64,000 nucleotides of DNA, taken from assembly GCA_047967505.1 (NCBI GenBank), contig CM106539.1, one strand, 5' to 3'. Under the pieces are notes generated by a model, which was given only the letters and a program-made list of their open reading frames with translations, searched no databases and had not been told where the DNA came from. The DNA is from Dipteris shenzhenensis. Its lineage: Eukaryota; Polypodiophyta; Polypodiopsida; Gleicheniales. Within the stretch, counting starts at the first letter, position 1. Each line of letters starts with the position of its first letter. The translations under genes were made by a program, and so were the position numbers. Shown here piece after piece: positions 10,698 through 21,990 of this stretch.

Positions 10698-11460
10698 CTA
10701 TTCACAACCAAGGACAATGTCAATAGGTCCCATTTCCAAGACAAATAGATCTCCATGAAAAGTATAGTCTTGAGAAAGTTGCACTTGAGCAGCCTGACAA
10801 TATTGCTTACTGTGGGAATGCTGACCATTAGCCACCTCAACTTTGATCCCATGATCCAAAGTGGATGGGCATAACCTCATTGTTTGAAGTGTCTTTGCAT
10901 TGATGAAGTTATGAGTGCTCCCACTGTCAACCAAAATGTGGACTGGTCTGTTATTGATTGTTCCTTTTAACCTAAGGGTTTGAGAGTCCTTGCAGCCCAT
11001 AAAAACATCTGGAGATATGCTGTACACAACTAATTGTGTATCCCAATATACTTCATCATCATCAACAGCATCATTTTCATCAGAATTTCTGATCTCATCC
11101 TCATAATCTTCAACAACTTCAATGTTCCATTGTCTAGATCTATTTGAGCACCTTGGTAAACTATCATCCCTAAGCATGGTGTCAAACATGGATAACCCAC
11201 TTGGATCAAAGGGAAAGATGGTCCCCTTTTTGGAACTATGATCCTCATCATCATCAAGGCCTTCATTCACACAGTCCTGATATTCATGAAATTCAGATTC
11301 TGCTGCAGATGTATTAGGAGATAAATCCTCATCAACCTCTAGAATCAAGCTCAACTTTGCTCCTATTTTTGCTTTGCACACATTCCTATGTTCAGGGGTC
11401 CACTTCTCACCACAAAGGTAGCACAAATTCTTCTTCTTCCTGTCATCAACAATTGGTAGC
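10698..11460 (-). pseudogene. chromovirus Gag zinc knuckle and aspartic protease
   Basis: The zinc knuckle reads KKKNLCYLCGEKWTPEHRNV followed by C (C-x2-C-x7-H-x3-C), the form seen in many chromoviruses. A long acidic spacer follows, then the protease: VHILVDSGSTHNFINAKTL with the intact catalytic DSG, and MGPIDIVLGCE with the ILG-type motif. The next codon is a stop where the family normally has Trp (xxWLRTLG), so a single base change ended the frame. Confidence 0.9.
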
Positions 11461-12768
11461 CTTGTAAGCCTTAGGTTGTCCCATGCCACTGCCATACACT
11501 GTGGGAAACCTAGAAATAGAAGAAGTTGTAGTAGGTGCAAAAAATTTGCTTTCATCATTGGAAACCCCTTTGACCATAGGCTTAGTTCCAAAGTGACCAA
11601 TACCCAAAGTCTTCTCCTTCCCATTGTATTTGGGTTCATACAGCTCTGCCAACTGCATGGCCTCTTTAAGAGAATTGGGCTTTTGAGCTGCAACATCTGA
11701 AGCAATACTAGGGTGCACACCATGGATGAACTTGAGCATTCTAACTCTTTCATCAATACCATGAACAAACAGAGCTAATTTTCAAAACTGTTTGATATAA
11801 TTTTTCACTGATCCTTGCTGAGTAAGATCATACCACTTACAAATATATTGATCCCTATTAAAAGCAGATATAAAAGTTTTAAGCATTTCAGCCTTGAATT
11901 CATCCCAAGCATTAAAAGTACTCCACCAAGAGTGGGCATAATCTTCCAAATGAAGAACAGCAAATCTGATTTTACCTTGATCACCCTTTGGATATAGAAG
12001 GAAGTAGTCATCCATCTTGCTGAGCCATTCCTCTAATTCCTCAAGATAGGTAGAATCACCTTTGAACTTTGGAAGTATAATCTTGTCTTTCATATCTTTG
12101 TCTTGATGAACAGGTCCTTTTGGTTCAATAGATTTAACTGTTTGTATATATTGTTCGAATGTCATTGCTGCCCTAAGGTCTGCTGGTAGCAACTTATATT
12201 CATGGAATTTTTGACACAACTCTTCAGTTGCTGAACTGTTATTATTAGGAGTCTTACCATGTGCTGAATCCTTATCCATATGAGCTGTAACTCCACTAGA
12301 GTGATAGGTCCTTCGGGCAGAAGCCATAAAACCAACCGGTTCAGTTACATGTATAAGATGATGATCATCATCATCATCATCTGAACCTGAGTCTCCATCA
12401 ATTTGGGGATCCACAGGTCTCTTCCCATCATAAATTTGGCTTCTCTTGAACTAATCCAACCTTTTATTAAAAGTGGCAGACATGTTCTGCATCCTTTAGT
12501 CAATCCTCTGATTATTGGTCTTAATCTCATTAGTTAGCTCCTTGAATATCTGTAGCATTGGGTCCACAATTCTTTATGATCAGCTCTTGGTTAAGGGATG
12601 TTTGTACTTGAGGAGGTGCTGCCAAATCCCCTTGAACATTGCCAACATGAGGATCAGTGGTTCAAAAACTACAGTCTGATCATCAATTGCTTCCTTCTCT
12701 GAGATGGAATCAAGGATACCCATTGTCTGCTTACTAGCTTGACCTGTTGTAGACCTCTTTACAGGCAT
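11446..12768 (-). pseudogene. chromovirus Gag
   Basis: The likely start is at 12768 (MPVKRSTTGQASKQTM). A frameshift leads to the 210-codon frame 11782-12414, which carries an Asp run (from the ATC repeat at about 12360-12381) and the capsid motif FAVLHLEDYAHSWWSTF then WDEFKAEMLKTFISAF. A TGA at 11779-11781 interrupts the frame. The same frame continues with MLKFIHGVHPSIASDVA down to 11446, where another frameshift leads to the zinc knuckle. Confidence 0.85.
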
Positions 12769-13618
12769 CTTTAATGACTCGAATCAAGAGTAAATGCACT
12801 GTCTTAAGCCCTAATCAAAAACCAGTACCAAAAGCCCCAAATGCTAGTTTTGCCCTAATTTCGCAGGTCAAATTTTTTAGAAAAAACTTGAAATTTCCCA
12901 CTTGATGAGGCGATCCTTATGCTAAGAATGAACCATAGAGCCAATCAGAAGTAGAAAATCGTAACATTGCACCTGGATTGCAAGAAATTGCTAGAACATT
13001 TGGCAAATAACTGTCCTCCGCTAGCTGTTGCAACTGAATTTCGAGTTTCTCAGTAACAAAAAATCAGATCACTATCAAACTTTATCAGCTGCATCCATGG
13101 AGCTGGGCGACCATATGCACTAAGGCTGACTCAAAATGGAGTTATAAATCTGAAATTTCACAGCATTTCTTCTGTTCCGGCCAGTCGAATTTGCTCATAG
13201 CTCCTCCCAATAGTCTCAGATCACCACCAGACTTAGGGAGCAGCCTTATGAGGTTAGGGCGAACAGAACAAGCCAAGAATGTCCTAATTTGTTGCAGGAA
13301 AACAGCAGATCGTCGCTTTCTTCACTTTCTTGCGCCAGAGTGAAAAAAACGTCAATGTTGACTCAATCCTCCTTCCTTTTAGGAATCTCACACATAGAAA
13401 TGATCAGGGAAGCAAGGGCTTTCCACTGATATAAGAAGCCCCAAATTCTAAGCATTTCGAAAATCAGGGTTTCTCAGAGCCTGCCATGTGGCAGCTCACA
13501 ACAGAGAGCACTTATGGCGCTGAATTTTTGCAGAGAGGTAGGCTCTAGGCTCAAGAGTAGATGCTCCAAATTTCAAAGTGATTGGACAAAGAATTTCCCA
13601 CCAATTCCCACGAAAAGT
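12769..13618 (-). other. chromovirus 5' leader
   Basis: About 850 bp between primer site and Gag start with no open frame of note. This is expected untranslated leader of the element. Confidence 0.7.
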
Positions 13619-13630
13619 GCTCTAATACCA
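13619..13630 (-). other. primer binding site of the chromovirus
   Basis: The minus strand reads TGGTATTAGAGC one base inside the 5' LTR. It differs by one base from the plant initiator-Met tRNA primer site TGGTATCAGAGC. Confidence 0.9.
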
Positions 13631-13631
13631 A

Positions 13632-14088
13632 TGCAACAGGACTGCTCCTAACTGATAGTAAACACACCCAAATTTGGTAGAATATGCAGGAAGGTTGGAA
13701 TACAGTAGTACCTTATGTTTTAGGAAAAAGGTAGGGGTAGAAGGTCATGGGCTGGACCTGCAACAGAGACTTGTGAGGGGCTGCACAAGGACAGGAGGAA
13801 ATCAATCCTTTTTAGAATTCAGCTGAGTATTGAACTCTTGCTGTAAGTTCTATTTCAGTAATGAAGTACAAGTCATGAATTGCCTTGCCAAGTACAACTA
13901 GAGCCTTTATATAGGTATGGCCCAGGGCAGCACAAAGCAGTATTGCTTATGGGATTACCTCCTAGGATGCCACGTGGCAACTTATGGTATCCCCTAAAAA
14001 AAGAATAGAACACTTACAAGCCAATGAAGGCCTTTCTACTAACTTTTAGCCTAAGTTTAGCCTAAGTGAAAAGTAACCATCTGTTACA
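13632..14088 (-). repeat. 5' LTR of the chromovirus, carrying its promoter
   Basis: On the minus strand it starts TGTAACAGATGG and ends CCTGTTGCA. A TATA-like box, CTATATAAAGG, lies at about 13903-13914 and would drive element transcription toward lower coordinates. Confidence 0.95.
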
Positions 14089-14093
14089 TACGC
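14089..14093. repeat. target-site duplication, right, of the chromovirus
   Basis: TACGC, identical to 6879-6883. Confidence 0.9.
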
Positions 14094-14527
14094 GACGGAA
14101 TAGATTGGTCTCTTCAAACCTCTCTGCATTGCGAATTATTTGTGCATATTTTCCAGAATGTGACAGAGGCAGAAAAACTCTCCAGGTTATCTTCGGATAT
14201 TCCCAAACCATGCAACTGACTTAAATTTTCCTTCTTGATAACGATCATGAAGATTTTGGAACGTGAAATATTGGTATGTTCGTGTGCTTCTGTCCCCCTA
14301 ATTCAATGGGGGGCATGCATAGATCAGCTTCATCACACCTTCATAGAAATGGAATGAAGAAGCGGTCCTTTTTCCCGTCCACATTCATCAATCAATTTGT
14401 AAATTCTAGCTACAAGCGGCAATATCAAACATGCCTACAATAGGTCCAATAAGACTTTATAAGAGACCCTAGTTTAAAACCATGGGTAGCAAAAAGAGTA
14501 AACCCTGCACTTTTGTCAGAATCTTAC
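14094..14527. other. start of HGO intron 2, no exon seen
   Basis: Starts (reading the minus strand) with the donor GTAAGA at 14527. I looked for the next HGO exon and found none in any frame down to the chromovirus. The chromovirus sits inside this intron or, if the gene is truncated, in the sequence that replaced it. Confidence 0.6.
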
Positions 14528-14761
14528 AGGTGAACTGCATAACCATGTCGAAGAAAAGGACTTCCTGCTCCGCAAACTGTGAACAACCCATCTATGAAAT
14601 CTGTGGGAGCATCTGGAATCTTCTTTGGTGCCCAGCGCAGTTGTGAAGGTGTGACCATGGCACTCTCCGATGTGCTAAAGTCTCCAACCAAAAATTCATG
14701 ATCAGGAATTCGGCGTTTGAAAGGTTCATGTGTTACTGACGGTTTTATCCGATACAGCCAA
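14528..14761 (-). CDS. HGO: homogentisate 1,2-dioxygenase, coding exon 2
   Basis: Reads WLYRIKPSVTHEPFKRRIPD, then TPSQLRWAPKKIPDAPTDFI and DGLFTVCGAGSPFLRHGYAV, the conserved N-terminal half of homogentisate 1,2-dioxygenase. The acceptor TTGCTTATAG precedes it (AG at 14763-14762) and the donor GTAAGA follows at 14527. Phases fit: exon 1 leaves two bases (AG), exon 2 supplies T to make Ser, and exon 2 ends two bases into the next codon. There are no stops. The enzyme opens the ring of homogentisate in tyrosine breakdown. Its iron ligands lie in the C-terminal half, which is not in this window. Confidence 0.95.
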
Positions 14762-15805
14762 CTATAAGCAACAAGGCAATGTGACACGAGTTAGGACCCA
14801 AGCTAAATATCTCTTTAAAATAAAACCTAAGCCATTGCTGTGAATGAATCACTTTCTACTCCAACCAATGCTTACCATAATGTCTACTACACCCAAAGTA
14901 CAAAGTTCCATGTATACAAGATATCAGCAGTGAATGCATTCACACTAGTTCAATTGCAAAAAAATATGTTGGCATCCAGTATGTATATATACCTTTGTAA
15001 GACTATCAGATATTTGTTGTTCTAAAGACCAAAATTCTACAATGAAAATAAAAGAGAAAACGAAAGAGAAGAAAAATGAGCTGTATCCAGCATAATTTGA
15101 ATATCTATAGCCTTCCATAACTGCTCCATCCAGTCCTGTACACACAAGCACGCCTGGCCAGAAACCCGGAGCATCATGAAAAAAGTGTCCATTGCAGCAT
15201 TCACGTAACCCATCGTTATAGAACTGGACAGACGTCACCATTTAAAACAATGCGTACTATCATCATAAAGACACCCCCAACAATTAAATTATCTTTAATT
15301 TTAAGTGACAAGATGAAATTTTGATACAATTTTCACTTCTTTCCGGGGAATTATATATCTGAATTAAAAAACCCAACAACAAGGACTTCCATATGCAACG
15401 ATTAAGATAAGGATGAGGGAGATTCACTCCACAATCCCACCACTACCTAACCTTTTTGTGTGTTTGCGAGTGAATGAAGCCATATGGCCTAACAGCAGGC
15501 ACTTTTTGCAAGCACTCCCCTTAGTACTTTTGCATTGGAGGAGTGAAAGATCCATTATTAACGAGTAAATCAATGTATGTTTTACTCCTCCGGAAGTCTA
15601 CCCACAATTTATTTACAACCATAGAATTTATTCGAGTAAAGGCGCTTATTCACTTAGCGGCCACATAACTTGGGTTAGCATACATATCAGCAGCCGCTTA
15701 TCTGAGATTCATGCTGTGATTGTTGGGTACAAAGCGGCTCCGCAGCGATCTGTACTCTACGTTATAAAACCTCCAGAAGGCCAAAATCCCTCATTTAATT
15801 CTCAC
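14762..15805 (-). other. HGO: HGO intron 1
   Basis: 1044 bp between donor GTGAGA (15805) and acceptor ATAG (14763-14762). Short open frames inside (for example 14945-15241) have no HGO similarity and are treated as intron noise. Confidence 0.88.
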
Positions 15806-16008
15806 CTTCTCAGATTGGAATTTCGAGGAGCTGTGAAGGCAGTACCAGATATCTGCTCAGCGTAAAGCCCGTAACTACACGTCAGGGGATTATTCTGTCC
15901 AACTGGCAAAGCTCCAGGCAACGCCTCTGAGGCGAAATGGTTCCCAAAACCACTTTGGTATTGCAAATCTGCAAATTCTTCCTCGGGAGAAGGACAGTTT
16001 GGTGCCAT
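15806..16008 (-). CDS. HGO: homogentisate 1,2-dioxygenase, coding exon 1
   Basis: Starts at 16008 with [12 protein letters not shown], then [39 protein letters not shown] and [12 protein letters not shown], which is the family's highly conserved N terminus. The frame is open upstream to 16104, but similarity starts at MAPN and the ATG sits in a good context (GCGATGG). The exon ends AAG with donor GTGAGA at 15805. Sixty-seven codons plus two bases. No defect is visible, so the gene start could be functional; completeness cannot be judged because exons 3 onward are missing from view. Confidence 0.95.
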
Positions 16009-16087
16009 CGCTGTGAAAGGGAAAATCGTTCGTGGAAAGCCGATCGTGAGGATTAGTGTTAACGATGATGAAGATGCGTGAGAGATG

Positions 16088-16160
16088 TGTATAATTGCTC
16101 TCACCCACCACGTGGCAAGTACGGTCCACGTAGGAATTCGTTCCTATCTTTGTGTGTGAC
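16088..16160 (-). promoter_or_regulatory. HGO: HGO upstream region with G-box and ACGT motifs
   Basis: A perfect palindromic G-box core CACGTG (16109-16114, in CCACGTGG) lies about 100 bp upstream of the start codon. A TATA-like TTATACAC is nearby (about 16091-16098), and further ACGT cores are at about 16129 and 16159. G-boxes bind bZIP and bHLH factors in plants. Their use here is inferred from position only. Confidence 0.5.
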
Positions 16161-16198
16161 GTGGATCGCGTTCAGACATTCCATGTCCGCACACAAAA

Positions 16199-16201
16199 TA
16201 A
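16199..16201. repeat. TAA target duplication, left, of the MITE
   Basis: TAA, matching 16629-16631. Confidence 0.7.
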
Positions 16202-16628
16202 GGGGGGGTTCACACTAGTCCGCAGACGGGTGAAGCTCCCAATGTCCATGTCCGCCTTGAATAGACTCCTTCGTCTCGGAGTGTTTTCATACCAAGGTGG
16301 ACATGTTATCTTAATATAATAAATGTTGCACATGAGTGTTAGTAAATAAAGCTTGTTTGGTTGGTCGAGACATGGGATCATGAGTAGGTGGTCATGGGTT
16401 CTAATCTTGGACAAATATTTTGATTGGCTATGTGAAGGTGGATGCTGACTTGGGCGCCGCGACTAGGCCGCCCAAGAATTTGTGTGTGCTCGGGCGTGAT
16501 TAGGAGTACACGTCACTTTTTTTTAATTCACGAGCGGAGGGGTGTGAAGGCGTTTAATAGGCAACGTGCATTTTGATTGGGGCTCACACCATCCGCCTAC
16601 TTGCAGGCGGACAGGTATAAACCCCCCC
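16202..16628. mobile_element. Tourist/PIF-Harbinger-like MITE
   Basis: 427 bp with no coding capacity. The left end reads GGGGGGGTTCACACTAGTCC; the reverse of the right end reads GGGGGGGTTTATACCTGTCC. It is flanked by TAA on both sides, the 3-bp TWA target duplication typical of PIF/Harbinger elements. It sits 194 bp upstream of the HGO start codon. Confidence 0.78.
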
Positions 16629-16631
16629 TAA
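16629..16631. repeat. TAA target duplication, right, of the MITE
   Basis: TAA, matching 16199-16201. Confidence 0.7.
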
Positions 16632-16693
16632 GAGTGCACGAGATGTGCATGCTTGTTTTTTTCCTGTTCTTTTTATTGTGAAAGACTCTTTTT

Positions 16694-16880
16694 GGCCTGC
16701 CCTTACAGGGTAGCCTTAGCAATGGTTCTTTGGCGTGCCCTTACAGGGTAGCTTAGCAATGGTTTTATTTTGACAAAGCTAAAATAGGGGAGTTTTCTAA
16801 TTTCATATTTTTCTCATTGGCCTTTGTTAAAGCTGTCAGGCCAATTTGGCCTGCCCTCCGGGTAGCCTTAGCAACGCTTT
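16694..16880. repeat. short dispersed tandem repeat, three copies
   Basis: A unit resembling GCCTGCCCTTACAGGGTAGC followed by CTTAGCAA appears at about 16694-16728, 16733-16763 and, more diverged, 16848-16880. Each has a small CCCT...AGGG inverted core. Function unknown. Confidence 0.7.
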
Positions 16881-16994
16881 CAAATTTGGCAAGGCAGAAA
16901 TTAGGCATTTTTAGAATTTTTGGAAGTGCATTTTTCCTATTAGACAATATGTTGACTCTTCTTCATTGGAGTTGAATGGAGACTTTAAAGTGGT

Positions 16995-16997
<3 letters not shown>

Positions 16998-17042
<45 letters not shown>
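16998..17042. repeat. (CT)n microsatellite
   Basis: Uninterrupted CT dinucleotides over about 45 bp. Confidence 0.95.
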
Positions 17043-17044
<2 letters not shown>

Positions 17045-17162
17045 CTTCTTTATCTTCTCAAGTCTTCTTACACACCATCTCCTCCCTCTCGCCCCCCCCC
17101 CTCCTCTCTCTCTCTCTCCCCATTATCCTTCCTCCACACTATTTTGCTTTTTTTATCTTAGG

Positions 17163-17497
<335 letters not shown>

Positions 17498-17500
17498 AAC

Positions 17501-20500
17501 ATTTCCAAATATGGAAGTTATTCCCAGGGAACTCAAGAGTATCTAGCACACAAAATTTCCCCATTGATGTCACCTTTGTGATGGTATGTTGTGGAGGCCT
17601 TTGAGAGGCAGGTTGTATGCATATCATGAGAGCTTCAGCACCTAAAGAGACTCAGTAGACATAAAGCCAAGAACTAGTTTTGCAATGCCATTAAAATTGT
17701 ATAAGCCCTTGCAAAAGTGGAAAGCACTCTACAAACCCATAGCTAAAAAGGCCGGCAAAGCATAGGAAGAGAGCCTTCGGCCAATGAGCAATGAAGGAGC
17801 AAAGTAACAATTTAGGTGGTAGATTCCTGGTTTTTTTACTTGATGCTTTTGTGCAAGCTGTGTTTACTACCAACTTATTGTTCCTCCTCTTATTTGATGA
17901 TGTTGCTTGCACAAATTGTGCTTTCTACTAATTTACCACTTAGGGATTGGGACCCCTCTTGCCTCTTATTTGATTAGATTCACAACAGTTACCCCATATG
18001 AGATTACCTCGTTTCTCAATAATGAGAGCTTACTATCTGAATATTTCATGTCACCATTTTTTGATTTCTTTATTGACTCCTAGGTGTTAATGCTATTAAA
18101 GTTGAAATTGGACACCATCCTCAAGCATTAATGGCCTTTCCTAGCGCTTTTTACTTCTGTAGAGCAATTTCTCACTAAGTTGACTCGTGGAGTATGTGAT
18201 AAGATGAAGGGGTTAGACAAATGCAAGCACTCGTTCCTTCATGTCATTAAGCTTACCCCAAGGAGTTTTAGACACTTGAATCCACTTCCGCCCAGAACGC
18301 AAACATTGGACAAAGAAGCATGGCAAGACTTCAAAATAAAGTGCATGGCTACAAGTTTGTTCTTCTGTAGTATCTATGCACGAGAAGGGAACAAGAAAGA
18401 TACTCCCTTGCTATCTCTAATTCTGCCATCCCTAGACAATGCATCCTATCCAACTCCACCCACCATATCCTAAACTATAGCCTCTTTGCAATTGTGGAGA
18501 GGGGCTATAAAATTTGAAGTGTGCTAACGTACCTTTGTGGAAATTATGTCTTATGCATTGCACAATAGCCGTAAGAGGTATCTCTAGTGTCGACCATTTA
18601 TGGAAGAAGTACTTCATAGATCCCCCTGCGCCATGACAAATGGAATAGCCATGTAGGTGTATCATGCATTTGAATTAAACAAATTTTACACTAATACCAC
18701 TCTATTTCATCTTCCAAATGTTAAAAGGATGTCTAAAGAGCAACATTTTTTATGTAGTTGAAATGCGAACGTTTGGGCATATTTTTAGCAATCTTGCAAT
18801 TATTCAATCATGTAATTTTGAAGCCAATTCACTTGTTGTTCTCTTTGCAAAAAAATCATTCATCAATTCTGCCATTTGAAGCTTCAAGAATGGCCTAATT
18901 CATACCTATTTGTGCCATGAAGGGATGCGATGGAAAAGTCATGAGGGACGAAAGGGGTGAAAGGGCCCGCACCTTGTGAATGTGGCTTCAAAACCTATCC
19001 CTATTGTTTTTTTATGCTTTGAATGGACAATGAAATTTCCCAAGATACAGGGAGGGCTATAGAATTCCAAACCAAAACGTGGTGAAGGTTGTTTCCACGT
19101 TGATGGTATGATAGATTTCAAGATGGGACGACAAATCTCATCACTCAATGTTGACAAGCCTAGCAATCCTCCATTGATAATGAGCAATCAAATGTTGAAA
19201 TTTAATCATGCAAGAGCACTTATGAAAACAAGATGCACCTATAGCTATAGAATCGTGGTATGGCTAAAAGATCTGAATAAAGGAGGGGCCAACCAATCGC
19301 AGCATTTTTTGCAAAATTGCTAGCAATATTAGACAAAGGGGGAAATTTGAGAGATGTTGCAGCCTAGTAGGCTTCAGTTGTTTTGACGTGACTCCTTTGT
19401 ATGGGTGCATTAGTCCAAAGATGGTGGATTTGTGATTTGTAAGTTGTGGTTGTGTTTTGTTCACTAGATACAGGTGGTTTTGTTCCATGAGCTTTGCTAG
19501 TTGTGTTTTCTTTAGTGAATCTTGTAGCATGTCAATGTTCAAATATTCTATTTAGGAATGCCAGGTAACATGTCTTTTGGTTCAATATTTGTTGTATATA
19601 TTGTAAGAATGTACTAAGATTGCACGCTTCAGTGAGATATACTACTACTATCAACATTGATTACTGTCTATCTGCTTGAAAATGTGATGGGACTACCTCA
19701 AGTGCTAGATTAGTGATTGTTGTTCGTGAAGTTAGGCAAAGTTAGGCTTATATAGTAGTGATGTGCCCATTTTATTCGATTGTTGTGATTATGGAACATG
19801 TCAATGTATATGCTAGGATCCATTGTTCTAGTTTAAAAAAGGCAATGTAGGTCTAATGCTTGGAGGTTGTCTCCATCTAGTTCAATGTGGTTTGGGAGTG
19901 CAGACCAGTTTGTATGATTGTATGAGTTTAAAACCATTTTTGCAAGTGTGACACCTCAAATTGCCAAGCTATTGCAATAAGGAGCCTATCCATTTTGTCT
20001 TTGACATATGTGTATGTGAAATTGACTAGTTTTCAATGGTTTGACAAGGTAAAAAAATTGTGTTGCATACCCTTAAGAGTGCTATGTATATGATCCCATG
20101 TTGTGGTAGGTTGGTTGGATCCAAGTATAGTGTTTTCAGTGTTAACCCTTGTGTGCAATGGCAAACATTCTTCTTGATGCTGGTTATATTGGGTATTGTG
20201 TTCTTGTAACTGTCTAGGTGCTAATTTTCCCTATTTGTATTTATTAGTAATTGAGAGTATTGTTGTCCAAGATTTATTGACTTGGTCTTCATAGAAGTAT
20301 CTTGTTTGTTGATGTGTACAAGCACCACTATTATTACTAGACAACTGTATCTAGACAATTGTGAGTGATTGAGATTTTTGTGGCTTTGAATTGTCCATAA
20401 ACTCCATTTATGAGCCTATTGTAGTTCTTTTGCATATCTCAATGAGCATGTTTTGTTTAAATCTTGTTTCTTTATAAAGCCCAGCAATATTGCCTTGGTC

Positions 20501-20640
20501 ATCTAGCAAGAACAAAGTTGTGGGGCATTTTCTTTGTCGTTTGTCTATATCATGGAAAGTGCAAGTCTCTCTGTTTTTTCTAGAAAAAGATGCTCATTAT
20601 GTGCACAAGTTGCTTTGTTCATTCAGAATAGGAGTGGCAA
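17501..20640. other. 3.1 kb without a recognisable gene
   Basis: Only short frames without recognisable domains on either strand. 18180-18473 (+) is the longest and has no motif I know. This may include an unrecognised 5' LTR or leader of the copia remnant that starts near 20.65 kb. Confidence 0.5.
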
Positions 20641-20707
20641 TGTTAAAGTTTGGTAGTGTAGGTCAACATCATATGGCATTAATTGCATTGCTATAATTGC
20701 ACTTGAA

Positions 20708-20879
20708 TTGAGTGATCCCTATATTCATCACATTGATGATTGTGACACATCACATGCTACATGGAGTCATCTTGAGATTGTCTTTGGAGCACAAGGGAAG
20801 TGTTCCAAGTATAGTTTGCTCATCAAGTTTTTTGATCTGAAGTTGGATATAGGAGAATCAATCTCTTCACATTTAAACT
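20708..20879 (+). pseudogene. copia Gag, first part
   Basis: Reads ELSDPYIHHIDDCDTSHATW then KCSKYSLLIKFFDLKLDIGE, the UBN2-type Gag of Ty1/copia elements. It is broken at 20879 by the solo LTR and resumes at 21991 in frame when one AAACT copy is removed. Confidence 0.85.
20875..20879. repeat. target-site duplication, left, of the solo LTR
   Basis: AAACT, identical to 21991-21995. Confidence 0.85.
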
Positions 20880-21990
20880 TGTTGGCTCTTTCCCACGGCT
20901 TCCGCAGGAAAAGCAGGGTATTCTCAGTATGCAAGGTTCGGAGGCTTTTTGTCACCTAGAGATATATTGGGGTTGTCGTTTGTAGTATACGTGTAGCTTA
21001 GGACCTTGAGTCGTATTTCGGTGAGAGACATAGGCTTAAGTGTGGTAAGCAAACATAGTGCATGCATGTGTGAAAGGAATGTGCATCATCATGGTTGAGG
21101 TAATGAAGGCTTGCACCTTCATTAGGGTTGAAGGGTTTAGGAGGAGGTTCAAGGTTTAGAAGGAGGTTCCAAGCTTTAGAGAGAGGTTTCAAAGTTTAGA
21201 AGAGGTTCAAGGGTTAGAAGGAGGATCCAAGGTTCATGGTAGAGTACATGGTGGAGAGCTCGTCTCCCTCGTAGATCATGGAGGTTAAGGGTTGAGGAAC
21301 TAAGGGTTTAGGGGGAGCATAGGAGTGGGAGAGGAAGAAGGTATAAGAGCATGGAGGAGGGAGGAGGAGGAGGAGAATGGAAGAGGAGGAGGAGAAGGGA
21401 GGAGGAGGAGGTAGGAGGAGAGGGAGAGGATGGGTTGCAAGGTTTGAGGAGAGGGGAGGAGGAGTTGCAAGGTTAGGACATGCTTTTGGACGTGGAGTGC
21501 AAGGAAGCATGGACACTTGAGACAATTGCTTGGAATACCAAAGTAGAACTCAACACAATGCCCCAAAGAGTGTGGGCTTCATTCCATTATGGGGTATTTA
21601 TACAAGTTGGAGAACTTCTCTCTCTGCATGTAGGAATTGTAAGACATTCTCTCTCTACATGTAGAACTTGCATATAGAAGTTGCATGTAGGAGTTGCATG
21701 TAGAACTCCCATGTTGCATGTAGGAGTTACATGTAGAACTCACATGTAGACCATGCATGTAGGAATCGCATGTAGGACTTGCATGTAGGAGTTGCAAGTA
21801 GAAGTTGCAAGTAGAACATGCATGTAGGAATCGCATGTAGAACTTGTATGTAGGAATCGCAAGTAGAATTGCATGTTGAGGATTCCTAAGAGAGATTATT
21901 CCTAGCCTTATGCAAGTACAAGTGGAGCTTTGCTGCTACTCTACACACACATTCTGTACTACTTAAGTCCATGTTGGCACAGAGACAACA
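20880..21990 (-). mobile_element. solo LTR, 1111 bp, with internal minisatellite
   Basis: It has TG...CA ends (TGTTGGCTC at left, AGACAACA at right) and flanking AAACT repeats, with no internal domain: the product of recombination between two LTRs. Its minus strand matches the plus strand at 60120-60955. Inside are a GGA-rich purine stretch (about 21350-21470) and a minisatellite of GCATGTAGGA-type units (about 21590-21880). Confidence 0.88.
21590..21880. repeat. minisatellite of about 12-15-bp CATGTAG units
   Basis: Repeated units such as GCATGTAGGAGTT and GCATGTAGAACTT in varied order, about 20 copies. The inverse of the array at about 60230-60560. The repeated Ser-Thr-Cys protein readings are artefacts. 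Confidence 0.9.

Larger units (their letters stand above)
6884..14088 (-). mobile_element. Full-length Ty3/gypsy chromovirus with both LTRs and TSD
   Basis: A 7205-bp minus-strand element. Two 457-bp LTRs (6884-7340 and 13632-14088) differ at about 6 positions by eye (about 98.7% identical), so the insertion is fairly recent. It has a 5-bp target duplication TACGC, an initiator-Met-type primer site next to the 5' LTR, a purine tract before the 3' LTR, and the order gag, protease, RT, RNase H, integrase, chromodomain. The chromodomain places it among the chromoviruses. Stops and frameshifts in gag and pol mean this copy cannot make its proteins as it stands. Confidence 0.96.

Noticed and set aside
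11030-11266. Met/Ile-rich frame inside the chromovirus
   Set aside because: Shadow of the acidic spacer between knuckle and protease in the real frame.
14094-14527. Next HGO exon
   Set aside because: Searched by eye for the expected downstream motif (a Tyr-rich segment followed by GDFLIVPQ-like sequence) and found none.
14945-15241. 98-codon minus-strand frame as an HGO exon
   Set aside because: Lies within intron 1, has no HGO similarity, and exons 1 and 2 join in phase without it.
21579-21836. Ser-Thr-Cys repeat protein on the minus strand
   Set aside because: Same minisatellite in inverse orientation.
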